Shown: one piece after another, positions 24,801-38,345 of the stretch
Layout: each line of letters begins with the position of its first letter
Position numbering within the stretch: the stretch's first letter is position 1
From: Tamarix chinensis
Taxonomy: Eukaryota > Streptophyta > Magnoliopsida > Caryophyllales > Tamaricaceae
Reading direction: 5' to 3'
DNA length: 64,000 bases
Assembly: GCA_030549775.1 (NCBI GenBank)
Contig: CM060172.1
Location: 128,515,122 to 128,579,121 of the forward strand
Notes under the pieces: model-generated
The model's input: the letters and a program-made list of their open reading frames with translations, nothing else
Told to the model about the DNA's origin: nothing
Database searches by the model: none
Translations under genes and position numbers: made by a program

Positions 24801-25190
24801 AAATTATTATACAAGGTTACCCAATAAATACTAGCGTTAGGTTATTCATTATAGCTCTCATCATGACCAGTAGAACAACATAAATCACCTTGCTGGTTGT
24901 AATATATGCTATGTATTGCCTACAATTTTCTTATTCATACTTCTAGAAAAAATAAAAAAAATTCATCATTCACAAAATTTATAGGCAAGCTAATCCCATA
25001 TTGAAAATAATTTACCATTCAATTAAAAAAAATTCAAATTTATATGTTTTGAGCTTTAAGGCTTTCTTCCTATGAGGTTAGTATATGCATAACTAGCCAT
25101 TAGTCTAGTAGTCCAATGCATTGCTGCAAAAAGATAGGTATGAGTGATAATTGACATTATCGTCAGTAGTTAGAAAAAAATAATATGTAA
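24801..25190. other. AT-rich intergenic DNA
   Basis: Nothing recognisable beyond short A/T runs. Confidence 0.3.
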
Positions 25191-25194
25191 AGCA

Positions 25195-26135
25195 TAATTT
25201 TTTGTAAGTTTTTTTCTAGTTGAGATATAAAGCTATAAAATTTTCTATTTGAGTGATCAACATTTGAAAGCTCTTCAATTAAGGCATAGTGATCCAATTT
25301 TGCTAATTTAGGTGACATATAGAAACACTTTTCACTAAAATTTTTATAAATTATTTATTTTATTTAAATATTGACAAAAAATTACTTAAAATATTTAATA
25401 AATTTTAATTATCATTACCGTCTCCACACTTATACATCGCCTTATTAAAATACTAAAATTTATTTTAAAAAATTAAATATTTATTTAGAAGATCAAACAA
25501 AGAGTAACTATAAGATAAATGCTTAAGTTTTTTAAGATTTCATATTTATTAAAAACCTTAAATTGTTTTTTTTTATATAAAATTGGAATCAAGAAAAATG
25601 AAATTTACAAAAAAAAAACTAAAATTTTCATTTTTTTTGGAATTTTATGTAAAATAAAGAATATTAAAAAAGTTAATTTTATAAAGAATTGAATATGTTA
25701 GAATATCTTAAGTCAAATAATAAAACTATAATTTTATGAAAATATAAATGCTCACAAAATTTTAAATTGAGCATGTAGAATTTTTGTAATTCTATCAAAT
25801 ATTTAAATTTAATAAAAATATGAAATTTAAGAATATTTTAAAGAATGAAAAAATTTCAAATATTTAGTATGTTAAAAAATCTAATATTATTCGATATAAT
25901 TATATCAATAATATGCAATAAGGTTGACATAAAAGTAATACATTATTTAAATATAATTCTTATTTTACTAGTCAAAAAACATAATAAATAAGAAATTTGG
26001 GTAAAAAGTGATTTAATATGTCATTAGAATTAATAAAATTTAGTCACTATACTTTAGTTGAATAATTTGCATATATTTATATCTAAAATAGAAAATTTTA
26101 TAACTTTATAGTTCAATTTTTTTTAAAAAAATTAT
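25195..26135. mobile_element. Non-coding element with ~150-bp terminal inverted repeats
   Basis: The left arm from 'aaagcataattttttg' (25190) through 'gctataaaattttctatttg', 'aaggcatagtgatccaattttg', 'ggtgacatatagaaacac' (25330) pairs with the inverse of 25980-26135. The pairing order is gttataaaattttctatttt, aagtatagtgactaaatttt, atgacatattaaatcac. Arms are diverged (roughly 70-75% by eye). The interior is AT-rich and has no ORF. Mutator-like or fold-back elements have such long TIRs; the class is not proven and no TSD was found. Confidence 0.5.
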
Positions 26136-26935
26136 GTGTTAATTTTTATCTTTGGGCCCGTAACCCCACGGTTGCACGAGCAATTAACCTTGCTTTATCT
26201 TTCTTCAAATGAATATTGTCTTTGGCTTCTTTTATTTATTTATTTGTTATTATTTTGTTCAAAGACTCAAAGCTACTTCCTCCATTCTGGCATAGTTAAG
26301 TAAATCAATAAAATACTTTGTAACCCAGTTATCTCAAAAATTCAACGTTTTGCTTAATAATAATAGTTTAATAACCCTAATGGTCTTATCTTGGTATGAT
26401 ATCATTATGATAAATACGGATCAAAAGGAAACAAAACCGCGGAATGACAAAGGTCGACCGAACCAAACAAGATTCTCCCTCTTAATCGTCCTCGGTAGGC
26501 TCCACATGTGTCGTGAGCGAATCCATTCTCCTCGTTAAATTAGAATAGCATTTTGTGTTTCCCTGACTAAGCATTTCTCAAAGCAGCTTCAATTTACACC
26601 TAGTTCATCTTTAGACCCTCATCACCAGGGATATGGATTGATATAAGCTAGTATTAGTTAACTCAAAGATGAAAATGGATATTAGTAGGGTGCGCTTAAT
26701 TTTTTTAAAAAAAAATTATTATTCATAACCAGTCTTCTATAGAAAAAAAATTGTTCTCCATAAAAAATTAAAAAAATGTATTAATTTGTCCATATCATGA
26801 AACTATTTTTTAATTTTAAACACATATTTATATTTTTCTAGTTTTGATGATGATGATTTCAATAATAATAGTATTTTTATTAGAAATATTAGCAATAATA
26901 ATAACAACAACAACAATAATAATAATAATACTTAT
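26136..26935. other. AT-rich DNA ending in an (AAT)n-type tract
   Basis: No gene is recognised; the short plus ORF at 26350-26538 has no domain. From 26830 the DNA becomes 'gatgatgat...aataataat' and was the landing site of the LTR at 26936. The same kind of tract continues at 31667 beyond that LTR. Confidence 0.35.
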
Positions 26936-28051
26936 TATGACAACCCTACAATTCACTCCTAAAATTTTTCATTTAAATAAATAGTGTTGGAGCTAAAATA
27001 AAAAAATAAAAAATATTACCGCCCACCCAATATAAAATAAATGTTCACTATCTATCTTATGCTAGATGTAAGGCTAAAATCTATCATACAAAAATTCAAA
27101 CAACATCTATGCTTTGAGGATAAAGTTCCATAAGAAGATATCCAGTTGGAGATATCAAGTACACAATTTCACTTAACAAAATCATCACTAATCAAATCAG
27201 CAGAAAACCTATGAAATAACCTATTAAAATTTTAATACAACACTTGAAAATTTCTAAAATTAAATATAGATAAATAAAGAAAAATCCCTGAGGGATAGAA
27301 CTATGGACTTCGTACTCTCTCAAAGCCAAGCTTTCAACCCATCAATAACATTCGATCTTAAGTCTGCATAAGAGGTTCGTTCCTTACCATCAGTGGATCA
27401 TCGTAGGGTCCATTAAACCAATGCAGTATTAGTACGGGTCTAGTATTGAGTAAATTACGACTACCTAACTCATGATAGGAAACATGATACATAAAATACA
27501 TAGTAATCTTTAACTTATAATATTCATGCTCAATTATACATGTGGTACATACAATGAAACATGTGTTCATAGATTCATACTTATAAATACATGACTAGGC
27601 ATGACAATACATAAGGTACAAGTGTACAAAGAATCATGATCACATACTAAGTATCACAACTATGCTAGAAGATAGGATTATTGCACATAAGGCCCATATG
27701 TAATTTAAATAATAGATCATGTGATAACTAGGTACGAACATAAATATGACACCTAATCACTTAAGTATGCATACTCCTATAGGGCTGAAATATTTCGAGA
27801 CACCTATAGAGTGGAAGAGAGTCTCTCCAGACCTTGTAAGGCACCTGAGATCACAGAAGAGAAACATATCATAATAGTATCAAGTGAATACCAAACCTAA
27901 CTTGGATAACTACCCCAAGTGATATAAGTCTTGACTCAAGATATTTCACTTTAGGTGATTAATGTTTTATTTAAAGCTTTAGCTAATCATAAATCAGGTC
28001 CACATAACAACACTTAAATCACTTCCATCAATACAATGAATTTCCATTATT

Positions 28052-28325
28052 AGATCGATTCCAAGTGGCATTAAAGTCGATTATTTCAAGTGACATTAAA
28101 GTCGATTAAGTCCAAGTGGTATTAAAGCCGATCCAGTCAAAGTGGCATTCAAGCCGATCGATTCCAAATGACATTACAGTCGATTGATTCCAGGTGGCAT
28201 TAAAGCTGATCTAATTCAAGCGGCATTAAAGCTGATACAATTTAAGTGATACTAAAGCCTATCCCATTCAAGTGGCAATAAAGCCAAATAATTTCAGGTG
28301 GCGTTAGAGTCGAATAATTCCATGG
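28052..28325 (-). repeat. Minisatellite, nine ~30-bp units
   Basis: Units of the form 'ttccaagtggcattaaagtc' plus 'gattga', nine imperfect copies of 29-31 bp, occupying the LTR position where related LTRs carry the 'gatccaccggt' motif. Confidence 0.75.
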
Positions 28326-29991
28326 CATAAAAATATAGTATAAGGTATCATACAATTTCAATTCATACTCAACCACAGATACAATTTTCTAAACCGATTA
28401 TAATTCAGAAACATTAGAATATACTCTAAAATCACCAAATATTTCATAGTTAGCTAAACATGTTAACCATATAATCATGCTCAACCCTTCACATACTCAA
28501 ACAAATACAATATTCAAAAGGCATACTAACATGTGTTTGTATTGAAGTTATAAATGCATACATACATAGAATTACCACACAAAAACATAATATATGATTG
28601 ACATACTTAAATAATCATAAAGCATACGTATCACCTTCCACTTTAATAATAAATACATTCTAGATTCTGCCATAGGCAAAGGTAAGTAATAACTTACCTA
28701 AATCCGGAGCTAGCTAAGAAAATTGAAAAAAAGAGAAAGATATTAAAAGAAAATTGAAAAAGAGAGAAAGATATTAAGAGCTTGTTAATCCATGATAATG
28801 TTTTCCTAGATCACCGATAGAAATCATAAAATTAGATTAGAAACTACATTACCGATCAATAATTCAAATATTATAATTTAATCAACAAAGAGGGACACAG
28901 ACGATTTACTTGGAAAACGTGTCCAAAACTTAAGACTTATAATCGTAGCTCTATCAAAATTGAAAATTAAATATTAACCATATTGGTTTCAACACATATC
29001 ACTTAGGGCATTTCAAATTGATTTGGAAAGTTAGGGAAAGGAAAATAGAGCATAACTTAATTTTATTGAAAATAACTTACTAATTAGGTTTTACGACCAA
29101 AGAGATAAACCACTCATTTTCAAATAACTAATCTAAGCCAATAAGACAAAAACATAACTCAAATGATTTTAAATCAAAGTTAGTAATTCGCTAGATAAAA
29201 GAAGCATAAGCAAATTATGTTCATAAAACTATATCTGAAAATTAGGGTTTCTAAGCTAGATCTGCAACCCAACTAATTAACTTTGATTACCTCAAATAGA
29301 TAACTTAAGAGTACAATTAAACTATTTTTAAATAAATCTAGATAATCAATTTCAACAAAATAATCTTATGAGTATCCAATTTAAGATAATCGTTTTCCAA
29401 AATTAGAGCTTTAAAGTCTAAGAACAAACTCAGATAATTCAAATCAAATAATTTCAATTTAAGGTGTTAGAATGAAATTAAGATCATTTCAACTATTTCT
29501 ATAAATTAAATTTTAGAAAAACAACTATACAAATTATCAGTTTCATAATTTCATTTGAAATCTAGGGCTTTAGACTGAAAAATGTAGTTCAATTTAATTT
29601 TATTAATTTATTTGAATCATATTTTATAACATATTATGTAATCAATTGATCAAAATCAAGAAATGAAATACCCAATTTAACATAATTATAGTTTTTTTAG
29701 TCCAAAATATAAATTCGGTAAATTCCTACTAAAATATATAAATTAACTATTTGGAATTGCAATTAAATACATTTTAATGTAAATTATATAATCAATTGAA
29801 TAAAATATCTCGATTACACAATCCAATCTAAATCCACACTAATTTTGATCTAAAAATCCAATTCCGATTGATTTTATACAAATTTATCAAATTGACACTT
29901 CCAACATAAAATTAAATACATTTCAAAGTAAATTGTAAAATTAGTTGAGTGAAACAACTCAATTATGTAATTCAATTTTATTACACACAGA

Positions 29992-30289
29992 TAGGGCTGT
30001 AAACGAGCCGAGCTGAGCCGAATACCCCTAGGCTTGGGTTCGGCTCGTTTAACTAAACGAGCCTAAAATGTTGTTTGAGCTCGGCTTGTTTAACTAAACG
30101 AACGAGCCAAACCGAGCTTTTAACGAGCCGAACTGAGCCGAGCTCACGAGCCAAAGCCAAAAAATGAACCGAGCCGGGCTTTTTCGAGCTCGAGCTCAGC
30201 TCGTTTAATTAAATGAACGAGCCGAACCGAACTTTTAACGAGCCGATCCGAGCCGAATACCGAACTGGCTCAGCTCATTTACAGCCCTA
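29992..30289. mobile_element. hAT-type MITE, 298 bp, nested in the LTR
   Basis: Inverted ends TAGGGCTGTAAACGAGCCGAG / TAGGGCTGTAAATGAGCTGAG (read inward), flanked by 8-bp duplications cacacaga (29984-29991) and cacacata (30290-30297), one mismatch. The GC-rich interior repeats 'gagccgagct' and its inverse, so the whole element can fold into a hairpin. It is clearly younger than the surrounding AT-rich LTR. Confidence 0.8.
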
Positions 30290-30905
30290 CACACATATTT
30301 TAATCTAGAAATCCAATTCCAATTAATTTTGCATAAATTTCTTAAATTGACAATTCCAATTGAAATATTGTATAATTAACTTGTCAAAAATAGCTTAATT
30401 GGATGAATCTGCAAAATCTAAACATAATCAGGTCAACATTTTAATTTTTTTCAAATAAACTACATACACTACAATTAACCATTATAAATCAATCATACAA
30501 CATATATATACATAATTAAACAACCAATTTAGTTTATCATAAGCTAATTCATACTAAATTAATCAAATCAAAAGGTAGGGTTTGAGGTAATCTATACTGA
30601 ACTAAACACAGCGAATTGAAGCAATTGAGGATCGATGAAACTTTGTCAAAGGGCGAGGACCGCTCACAGGTGGTTAGATGTAGTGGAAGTGGTTGGATGG
30701 TGGCACACAACTGCTATCTTAGCTCGCTACTGTTGCTGCTGTCCCTCACCCGTCTCTACTACTTGCATGGTTATATAATGGAGGATGGTGACTATAGAAA
30801 TGGAGGGAGTTGCAGTGGTGGCAGGTTGTGGCTGGTGTGGTGGTTGATGAAGGGCCAAGGAGAAGGGGGTTACATTTGGTTTGCAATGGAAAGAAAAATG
30901 AAGGG

Positions 30906-30906
<1 letters not shown>

Positions 30907-30931
<25 letters not shown>
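30907..30931 (+). repeat. (GA)n microsatellite
   Basis: Twelve GA units followed by gaaagaaag; part of the purine-rich LTR region. Confidence 0.9.
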
Positions 30932-30937
<6 letters not shown>

Positions 30938-31671
30938 AAGAAAAGAGGGAGAGAGAAGAAAAAGGAAAAGGAAATAGGGGGACTGGCTGGGTTATGTTTT
31001 TTATATATAAATACAAATACACAAATGAAATGCCGAATATCTAAAAATATTAGCGACTAATTTTATGTAAAACTAATTTAGAAAAATTATTTCATAAAGA
31101 TCCAAATGTATAAAATCAATATAAAATATATTTAAAGAATTTTGGAAAAGCTTACAGAAGAAATATTAATGAACACAAAGACTTATATTATTCACAAAAA
31201 TATATAATAAGACCTCAAAAAATATTTAAAACCATATAAGAAAATATTTAAAGTAAATTATAAGAGATAAGAATTAATTCAAATAATTTTCAAAAATAGT
31301 TTTCCGCAAACCAAAAAGGATTAAACGGAAAAAATAGAACTCCAAAATAAGGTCATAATCATATGATGAAGTTATAATAAAAAATGAATATAAAATATTA
31401 AAAATTAATATACGAGAAAGAACGGAAATATATATTTTTAAACAGAAATCAAAATCATTTGAATATAATAAAATCATGACCTTGAATGAATTTATCTAGA
31501 ATAATTTGAAATGACAACGATTAATTAAATTTAAAATAAAGTCAAAATCGTTGATAAATCCTTAAAATGAATCGAAATTAAAATGATTAAATTTTTTTTA
31601 TCAAATTACATTAATAAAATAATTAAGCTTAATAAAATTAAATTTCTAAAAATATGGGGTATTATACTTAT

Positions 31672-32220
31672 AATAATCATGATAAATAAAATATTAAAAC
31701 TAAATTTCATAATAGTAATTATAGCAATTATTATTATAAAATATTAGCATCAATAACAAAGTTATCACTAATGTTAATGAATTTAATTGCAATATTACTA
31801 TTTGTAATATTATTAGTACTACTAATAATATGGATATTCATAATAATATTACTACTAACTTTACTAGTGATATTGATACTAATTAATAATTAATATTCAT
31901 AATACTTTTATTATTAATATTAATAATTAGCATATAATTTTATGAACTTTAATATTAATATAAACTTATAATTAATAATAATAATATTATTATGAATATT
32001 TATGTTAATAATAATAAAATTATTAATTATATTAAAAATAATATTATAATAATTAATATTAGTATTGATAAATGTTAATAAAATTTTAATAATATTATTC
32101 TTATGTTTAAAAATAATAATTATATTAATACCATTAGTAATAATAATGATAACCTTATTATTAGTATTATTAGCATTATTAAATATAATCATTTTTAACT
32201 TGAAGAACATATAGAAAATA
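31672..32220. repeat. ATT/AAT trinucleotide-rich low-complexity tract
   Basis: Almost pure A/T with repeated aataatatt/ttaatatta steps, giving an Asn/Ile minus ORF (31920-32210) that is not a gene. It continues the tract before 26935 and resembles the ATT tract in R2 (15780-16640), so it may be part of another old LTR. Confidence 0.5.
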
Positions 32221-35200
32221 ATGATATATATTTATATGAAAATCTCGGTAAACACAATTTATGTTATTTTTCATTTTTATTTATAAAGTTTGAAAGTTAT
32301 ATTTTCCAGCTTTCCAACTAAAAGAATTGAAAAAAAAAAGTTATAAATATATTTTTAAAATTATTGAAAAGCTGAAAAAATATTTTGTAGAAAATAATCT
32401 TGTTTTTTTTTCGAAACTAAAGCACCCCAAAGTGTTTGAAGGAAGTAATTTCCTATTACTAGTACTAGTCTTGGACGTCTTGCTCTCGATTTGATGAGGA
32501 GAATCGGAACGGAACATCATGTTTCTCAATCGTGCAAAAAACTTAGGCTTCTTACTTTACCGTACTAATTAATTAAACATCAGATTAACCTCATAGTCTT
32601 TAAATTTACGGTTAAATCAAAAGTTGCGTGCACCAATTCCCAATTGAATACACAGTCGATATTTCTGATTTCACAGAGAAAATTTAAAAAAATATCCATT
32701 GGGAAAAATGAGCATCACATGATTAAATTAAGCATTTGAAGATGGGATTGCAGGACGTATGAAAAAACTAATCCGAGATAAGGAATTCCACGGTCCAACT
32801 TCAACACATTGAAATCAGAAATCAAATCCGTCTCACTGGAATAAGATGAAGTATACAAAAACTATACTATTTGATCGGTACTAAAACTATATTTTTATAG
32901 TATAATATACTATAATTTGATAAATACTACTTGTCGAAGTTATCTTTTAAAAATGTAGTGACTTATTAGTTTGAATAAGATGAAGGTATAAAAAAATAGC
33001 AATATGAGCGGAAAGATTGGCAGGCAAGGTCGGCAGTTGGTATTTCCTTTTAGACGATGATCCGTGTTCAAATTTTGGCATGCAGCAACTTGTTTTGAAT
33101 GGGTTTTTGTTTAATGCCATCTTTTTCCACGTTTGAAATCCAAATACGCTGAACTCGTTTACTCAGAAGAAAGAAGCCTGAAATGAACGGTCAAGGTGCC
33201 CCAACTTGAAATTATTTATCTGTTCATCATCCGCTGCAAATAATTTACGAAAATCACCCTCCTCAAACCTTTTTTTTTTTTTTTTTATCTGGGCAATTGT
33301 CTAATTCTAGCCCAAAATTTTTAGTGATCATCTTTGCTCTAATTAAGTTTATAGATTAGAAATTAATTGCAAGTATTTCTAATTTATTGATTCACACTCC
33401 TTTCATAATTTAAAAAAAAAAAAATATATATATATAGATATATTTACAATCAGTGAAGAATTTCTTCAGAAAAAAATTTGTTGCAAGTTATGTATGGTAT
33501 CAAGTTATAGATTGGAAACAGAGACTATCCGGACTCATGTTAGTGCTATGTCAAAATTTTATTTTCGAGCTTTGCTTTGGATTTTGATTGAATTCTTCTC
33601 TATATGATAAGTTGTTAATATCACGTAATTCTTGCTATCTAAGACTAGAGGAGTATAATTAAATGTTTTTTTTTTTGCCCCAATTTTGCAGGGAGCTTCA
33701 AAATTATTGACAATGAAAGAATAGAAAAAGAAGGAAGAAACAATGAGAAGAAATCAAATTACGTAAGAACATATGACCATGTTTTAATCTTTGCGCAGGG
33801 CCTCTCATTTCTCAGCACCGGCCCCGTGAGGGCTTGAAGGACGTGTTTCGTACGTGGTTCACGACAAATTACCCGCAAATTCTTATTCATGATTGCATGG
33901 TGAAAATGATGCCGACATTCTTGTTTTGATTCATCCGTTTTTTCCGTCGGTCGGTGGTATCATTTAAGTACCTTATATCAAAATAATCATATGATATATT
34001 TTGACAATTGAATGAAATTACGTCATACATCTTTATATGTTGAATTTGTAGCCATTCTTTACCCAACAAACGCAGTATGTCCTCCGCTCCTAACCGTACG
34101 CAGGTCCACTTCTTCATATTTGAAAAATATTTCAACCCACATAATTATTCCAACGCTCAAAGCTTCCATAGACACGGCCACGACATGATCAAAATACACC
34201 CTCATCTAGAGAGGCAAGTTTTGAACTTTACCAAGAGCTATGCTATTCTTTCTACATGCCTTTGTTATTACCTCCTCTCCTTCTGTCTCTTTTAATTCCC
34301 TTACGCTCTACCTTTTCCAAACAATATTACCATCCTATTTTTATTTTATTTTTTTTAACAAAGGAAAAGTTAAACTTTAATTAATATACAGCTTTCGCTA
34401 CAAACAATATTGTCATTTTAATCTAAAAATTATAAATGTTACTTGCTCCTTGAGAATAACTAGATGACGTGGCTATTTGTATAACTCCCCCATAATAAAC
34501 ATAAGATCATGCTCCTCATCTTCCTCAAAACGTAGCTTTTGAAACACAAAGTCATCGTTGATAGCATCAACACATACTCGTATTAGGTTATGCCCCCCCC
34601 ACAGGACACAATGCAACACTTAATTTTCTTCGGTAAAAGCTTTGCCCTTGACAACAACATGCACCTATTTCTATAGTAGTAGTTCACATGGGTAGATGCC
34701 TGATAATACTCAAGAGTTTCATTTCATATACCTCAAACGCATGTCATATTATTATAAATAAAGAATATTACCAAGGATACTTTAAGAATAGGTCTAGTAG
34801 ATCCACTAGAAGTGGGCACTACATTTGGTCATTCATTCATAAGCTTGGTTGTTTGGCCTTTTAATTAATTATGCATGGCTCATATATAAGGTGGAGGCTT
34901 GATCCCGTGGACTTCTAACCTCTTCTTTTGGAGTGTGAGATCTAGAGAATTGTCCAAAATCTCTTGACAAGGTGGCACCATGAAACATCCCTCTTACTCA
35001 ACCACCTAAGATCGCTGTGCTTTGGGGTTTGCAAGTCTTGAGTTAGGACATTGATTTAACCAATTTCCTCAACTTATCCTGCCTTTCAAACCTCATGATA
35101 ATAAAGAAATTATTATATTTGGCTAGGGATAATAAGTCATATTCACATATTAAAAAAAAAAATATTGATAAGACCTAACAATTTTATCAATGATATATTG

Positions 35201-35398
35201 TGTTGGCTCATTCGAAGTCTTTCTCGTTGCCTTGTCAATCCCTGACCTCACCCAAATATACATTTGTCTAGGAGCTAAATATGGAGTGCCTCCTTTTCTT
35301 CCAATTCCCTTCTCTCTTTCTCCTTTTTCATCAAGTTAATATATCATAGTTTGATAATAAAAATAATTAGATTAAAATATTTTCTTACCAACTCTCTT

Positions 35399-35746
35399 TT
35401 AAGGCCTTATTATCAACACACAGGTTTCTATGAGTGTATAAATTCTTTTGGGCATTATCTTGCCCATGTTGGCTCTTCTTCTATCAAAGTAAAAAGTTAT
35501 ATAGAAATCAGTATATGATAATAGGCATTTTTTAAAGCTTAATATATGTTGTGAGTTGTTATATGCCTTAAATTCTTCTAAACCCCAACACTCTACAAAC
35601 TCAACCCAAACAGTGGGACCGATCATAGAATTATAATCTAATGGAGGCTTTGAGTAATATATTTTTGGGCAATTCAATCTTAAAGTCTTTCTAAGACTTA
35701 GCATGCTTTTGAAGTAAAATCTTCTTATAGTGTTTGGACACTTCAA
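35399..35746 (-). pseudogene. Possible transposon-derived ORF (115 aa)
   Basis: The protein contains 'VWVEFVECWGLEEFKAYNN' and 'ANMGKIMPKRIYTLIET'. This order loosely recalls the plant En/Spm-associated protein pattern 'W..FV.YW....F' ... 'G..P.R...F..TH'. The match is weak and by eye only. The ORF is AT-rich, has no clear continuation and lies about 1.2 kb left of a CACTA-like end. Unknown function; could be chance. Confidence 0.25.
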
Positions 35747-35780
35747 AGGACAACTTTAGAGAACAATATATATTATTAGT

Positions 35781-35856
35781 ATATGATCTAATGGGTTATA
35801 TGTGATTTAATGGTTTATATATGATCTAATGGGTTATATGTGATTTAATGGTTTAT
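35781..35856 (+). repeat. Perfect 38-bp tandem duplication
   Basis: Two identical 38-bp units starting 'atatgatctaatgggtta'. Each unit is itself made of two related ~19-bp halves (tgatctaatgg / tgatttaatgg). Confidence 0.85.
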
Positions 35857-36754
35857 ATATGCTCATCATACATGTACATTGATCCATATCTTCTCCTTAT
35901 ACTTGAGCGGGACATCTTTGGAGTAATGAGTGATAATGATAATCATCACACATGCAAGTACGTAGTCGTGGCACAAGCGTAGCTGATATAATCGGTCGGT
36001 GACCCATTATTTCCATCTGCAACCCCATTATTGGCAAATTGATCAATGAATAATCTAATATTCTTATCTCTCAACCTTGTAATTTTTCACATAATTAATC
36101 GTCATCTCTTTCATTTACCTTTACCTCTACGTCTTCATCACGATTGTTAGATGTCATAATTATATGAAACCGTAATATATATATAAAAAAAGAAATAGGC
36201 ATACATTTTGATCAATTCAAAAGACCCAACACGTAGTTTCTCTTAAATGCATTTCAAAATTCACCAAACCTTAAGGTAGAAAAATATTCCACCTAGCGCC
36301 AAGCTAGCAAGTTCTTTTTTTATCATTTTTGTCCTCCTGATTGATTAAATAGTAGCACACAAGCAAATTACAAAGCATGTAAACACGCAATACACTATAG
36401 AACATTAAAAACACAACCGCTACAACTTGCGACAAGCAATTACAACAAGTAACACTCAAAACAACATTTAATGGTACAAAACTTACTAAAAATAAAAATT
36501 GAGCAAGCATAATAACAAGAAACCAAATTACGTTAGTGCAACATTAAATAAGAATAAAGTAGAAAGATACATACTTCAAGAAAGAAGAAAAAAGAGGATG
36601 AACGAAGAAGAGGGTAAGAGTCCTTTCATTGTCTATAAACGCATGCAGTAAAAATTGAACTAAATAAAACGAAGAATGGGGGAACAATATATAGAAGTAT
36701 ATATTGTAGTTCCAAGGTACAACAACCATCCCTATTATTAAAAAAAATGGAAAA

Positions 36755-36933
36755 AAAAATATTGTTAAGGTATAAACGGTGGATATATATTTTCAACAAC
36801 CGTTTATATCCTTTTATATTATCTTTTGTTTTTGCATTTCTTTTTATTATTATTAGTAGATAACTTTTATATAATTGAATTTAATAAAAGTGTTATATAA
36901 ATACTGCTGCCTATTTTTATTTTTACAGTAGTG
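36755..36933. mobile_element. Possible right end of a CACTA element
   Basis: It ends '...ttttacagtagtg' at 36933, the inverse of CACTACTGTAAAA, a CACTA-type terminus. It is preceded by an imperfect palindrome 'ataaacggtggatat...aacaaccgtttatat' (36770-36810) like CACTA subterminal repeats. The matching left terminus was not found. Confidence 0.35.
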
Positions 36934-38345
36934 CTGATGGACCAAAAATTTAGTGTGTAATCAACTTTAATATTTTTGTAAATAAAACTAGACTCCATAC
37001 GAATAAACGCTTTTTAAGGTGCGGAGTATAGGTAGGAGAAAATTGCCAATGATGTTGTGCTATATATATATACACACTAGATTTTTACTCATTCAATGTA
37101 CGAAAGTGTTTAGATGAACCAAACTTTTATTGGGTTTATAAATTATCAACTGTTTAAGTAATTTTTAATTATCGAAACCTATTTTTTCTGTGTTTAATTT
37201 AATCATATTTGTATTCTACATCTCTTTCAAAAAAAAATATTTGCATGAGTATCACAAGCATCTGCGTGCTCCTTTTATTTTTTTCCTGTTTACGGGTCAA
37301 TGTTTTCAACAGGGTGTATAAGATATCAATGTGATGAAACGTAAAACCAAGGATGGTAGAAACATTGATGTTTGTGTGCAATGAGGGCTAGACCACAGTA
37401 GTACGCTGCATTATAATATATAGTAGCATGTCAAAGTTTTTTTTTTTGCCATTTTTTGGGTCTAGATATTGCCACGTATGATTATCATCTGTTACTCTCC
37501 ACCACTACTTATTAATATTGATTTTTCTCTACCTGCTCCTTGAGCGATACTTTTTGCAGTTCCGACCAGCATTCAGGTGATTTTTTTTATTAAAAAAAAA
37601 CAAAAAAACAAAATGAGGTTAAGAGCCTCATTTTGTATATTATTTGCATGTTATTATTTAATGCCGATTAATTTAAGTATCATTTTTACAACATTAATAT
37701 GTATATTATCTGCTATATATTATTTTTTTAAATATATATACTATCTTTTATTAAATATTTAAACTATTATATACTTTTACGCTTCTATTCTTATTAATTA
37801 TATTTATGCACCACTTTCTTATATTCACATTATTTATTAATAACATAATATTGATTTATTTATTATTATTAAAATTATTAATTATTGGTAATTATCAATC
37901 ATTATATTATAATTATTGAAAATATTAAATATATAATAACTTGAAATTCTTCATTAGTATTAATTATTGATATTAATTATATAACACTCTAAAATTTACT
38001 ATTAAAAGAATTATTTTTTAAGTGGAAGTATTAGCATAATTTAACGAGTATTATTACCACATTTAGTATAAATCTGACTCATATCTTTCTTATAGTAAAT
38101 GTAAAGCTAAAACATTTGCGATAATTAAATCTAAACATACCAAAAACAGATAGAAATAACATAAGAATTTAATAATTTAAACATAAAAATAGAGTAAAAT
38201 TTACATGCTTCAGATAATATAATATAAGAAATATAGAGGAATATAAATAAAAGGGATGAAGAATCCAAAAGAAATATTTAGAACATAAGGCACATAACAC
38301 ATGTGACTCCGAATAGCTATAACACATGGCCGATGGTACCAAGTT

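Larger units (their letters stand above)
26936..31666 (-). mobile_element. 4.7-kb solo LTR, minus orientation, TSD CTTAT
   Basis: A perfect 5-bp duplication CTTAT stands at 26931-26935 and 31667-31671. The left end TATGACAACCC and right end GGGGTATTATA are slightly decayed versions of the family ends (inverse of TGTAATACCCC..TGTCACA). The inverse 3' block is at 27019-27080 ('ttaccgcccaccc', 'gctagatgtaaggctaaaa'). A 29-30-bp minisatellite lies at 28052-28325 and a hAT MITE at 29992-30289. A GA-rich stretch (30840-30980), corresponding to the C/T-rich part of the other LTRs, accounts for the 142-aa plus ORF at 30616-31044. No PBS or pol. Confidence 0.75.
32221..37979. other. Long AT-rich intergenic stretch without a convincing gene
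   Basis: It holds poly-T (33273-33288), (AT)n at 33423-33436, a 38-bp tandem duplication, a weak transposase-like ORF and a possible CACTA end (listed separately). A somewhat GC-richer patch at 33790-33870 ('cagggcctctcatttctcag') has no reading frame I recognise. The short ORFs at 33887-34295, 36304-36729, 37199-37381 and 37577-37762 look like chance. Confidence 0.35.

Noticed and set aside
30616..31044. 142-aa plus ORF with Arg/Glu repeats
   Set aside because: The repeat is (GA)n in the purine-rich strand of a minus-oriented LTR.
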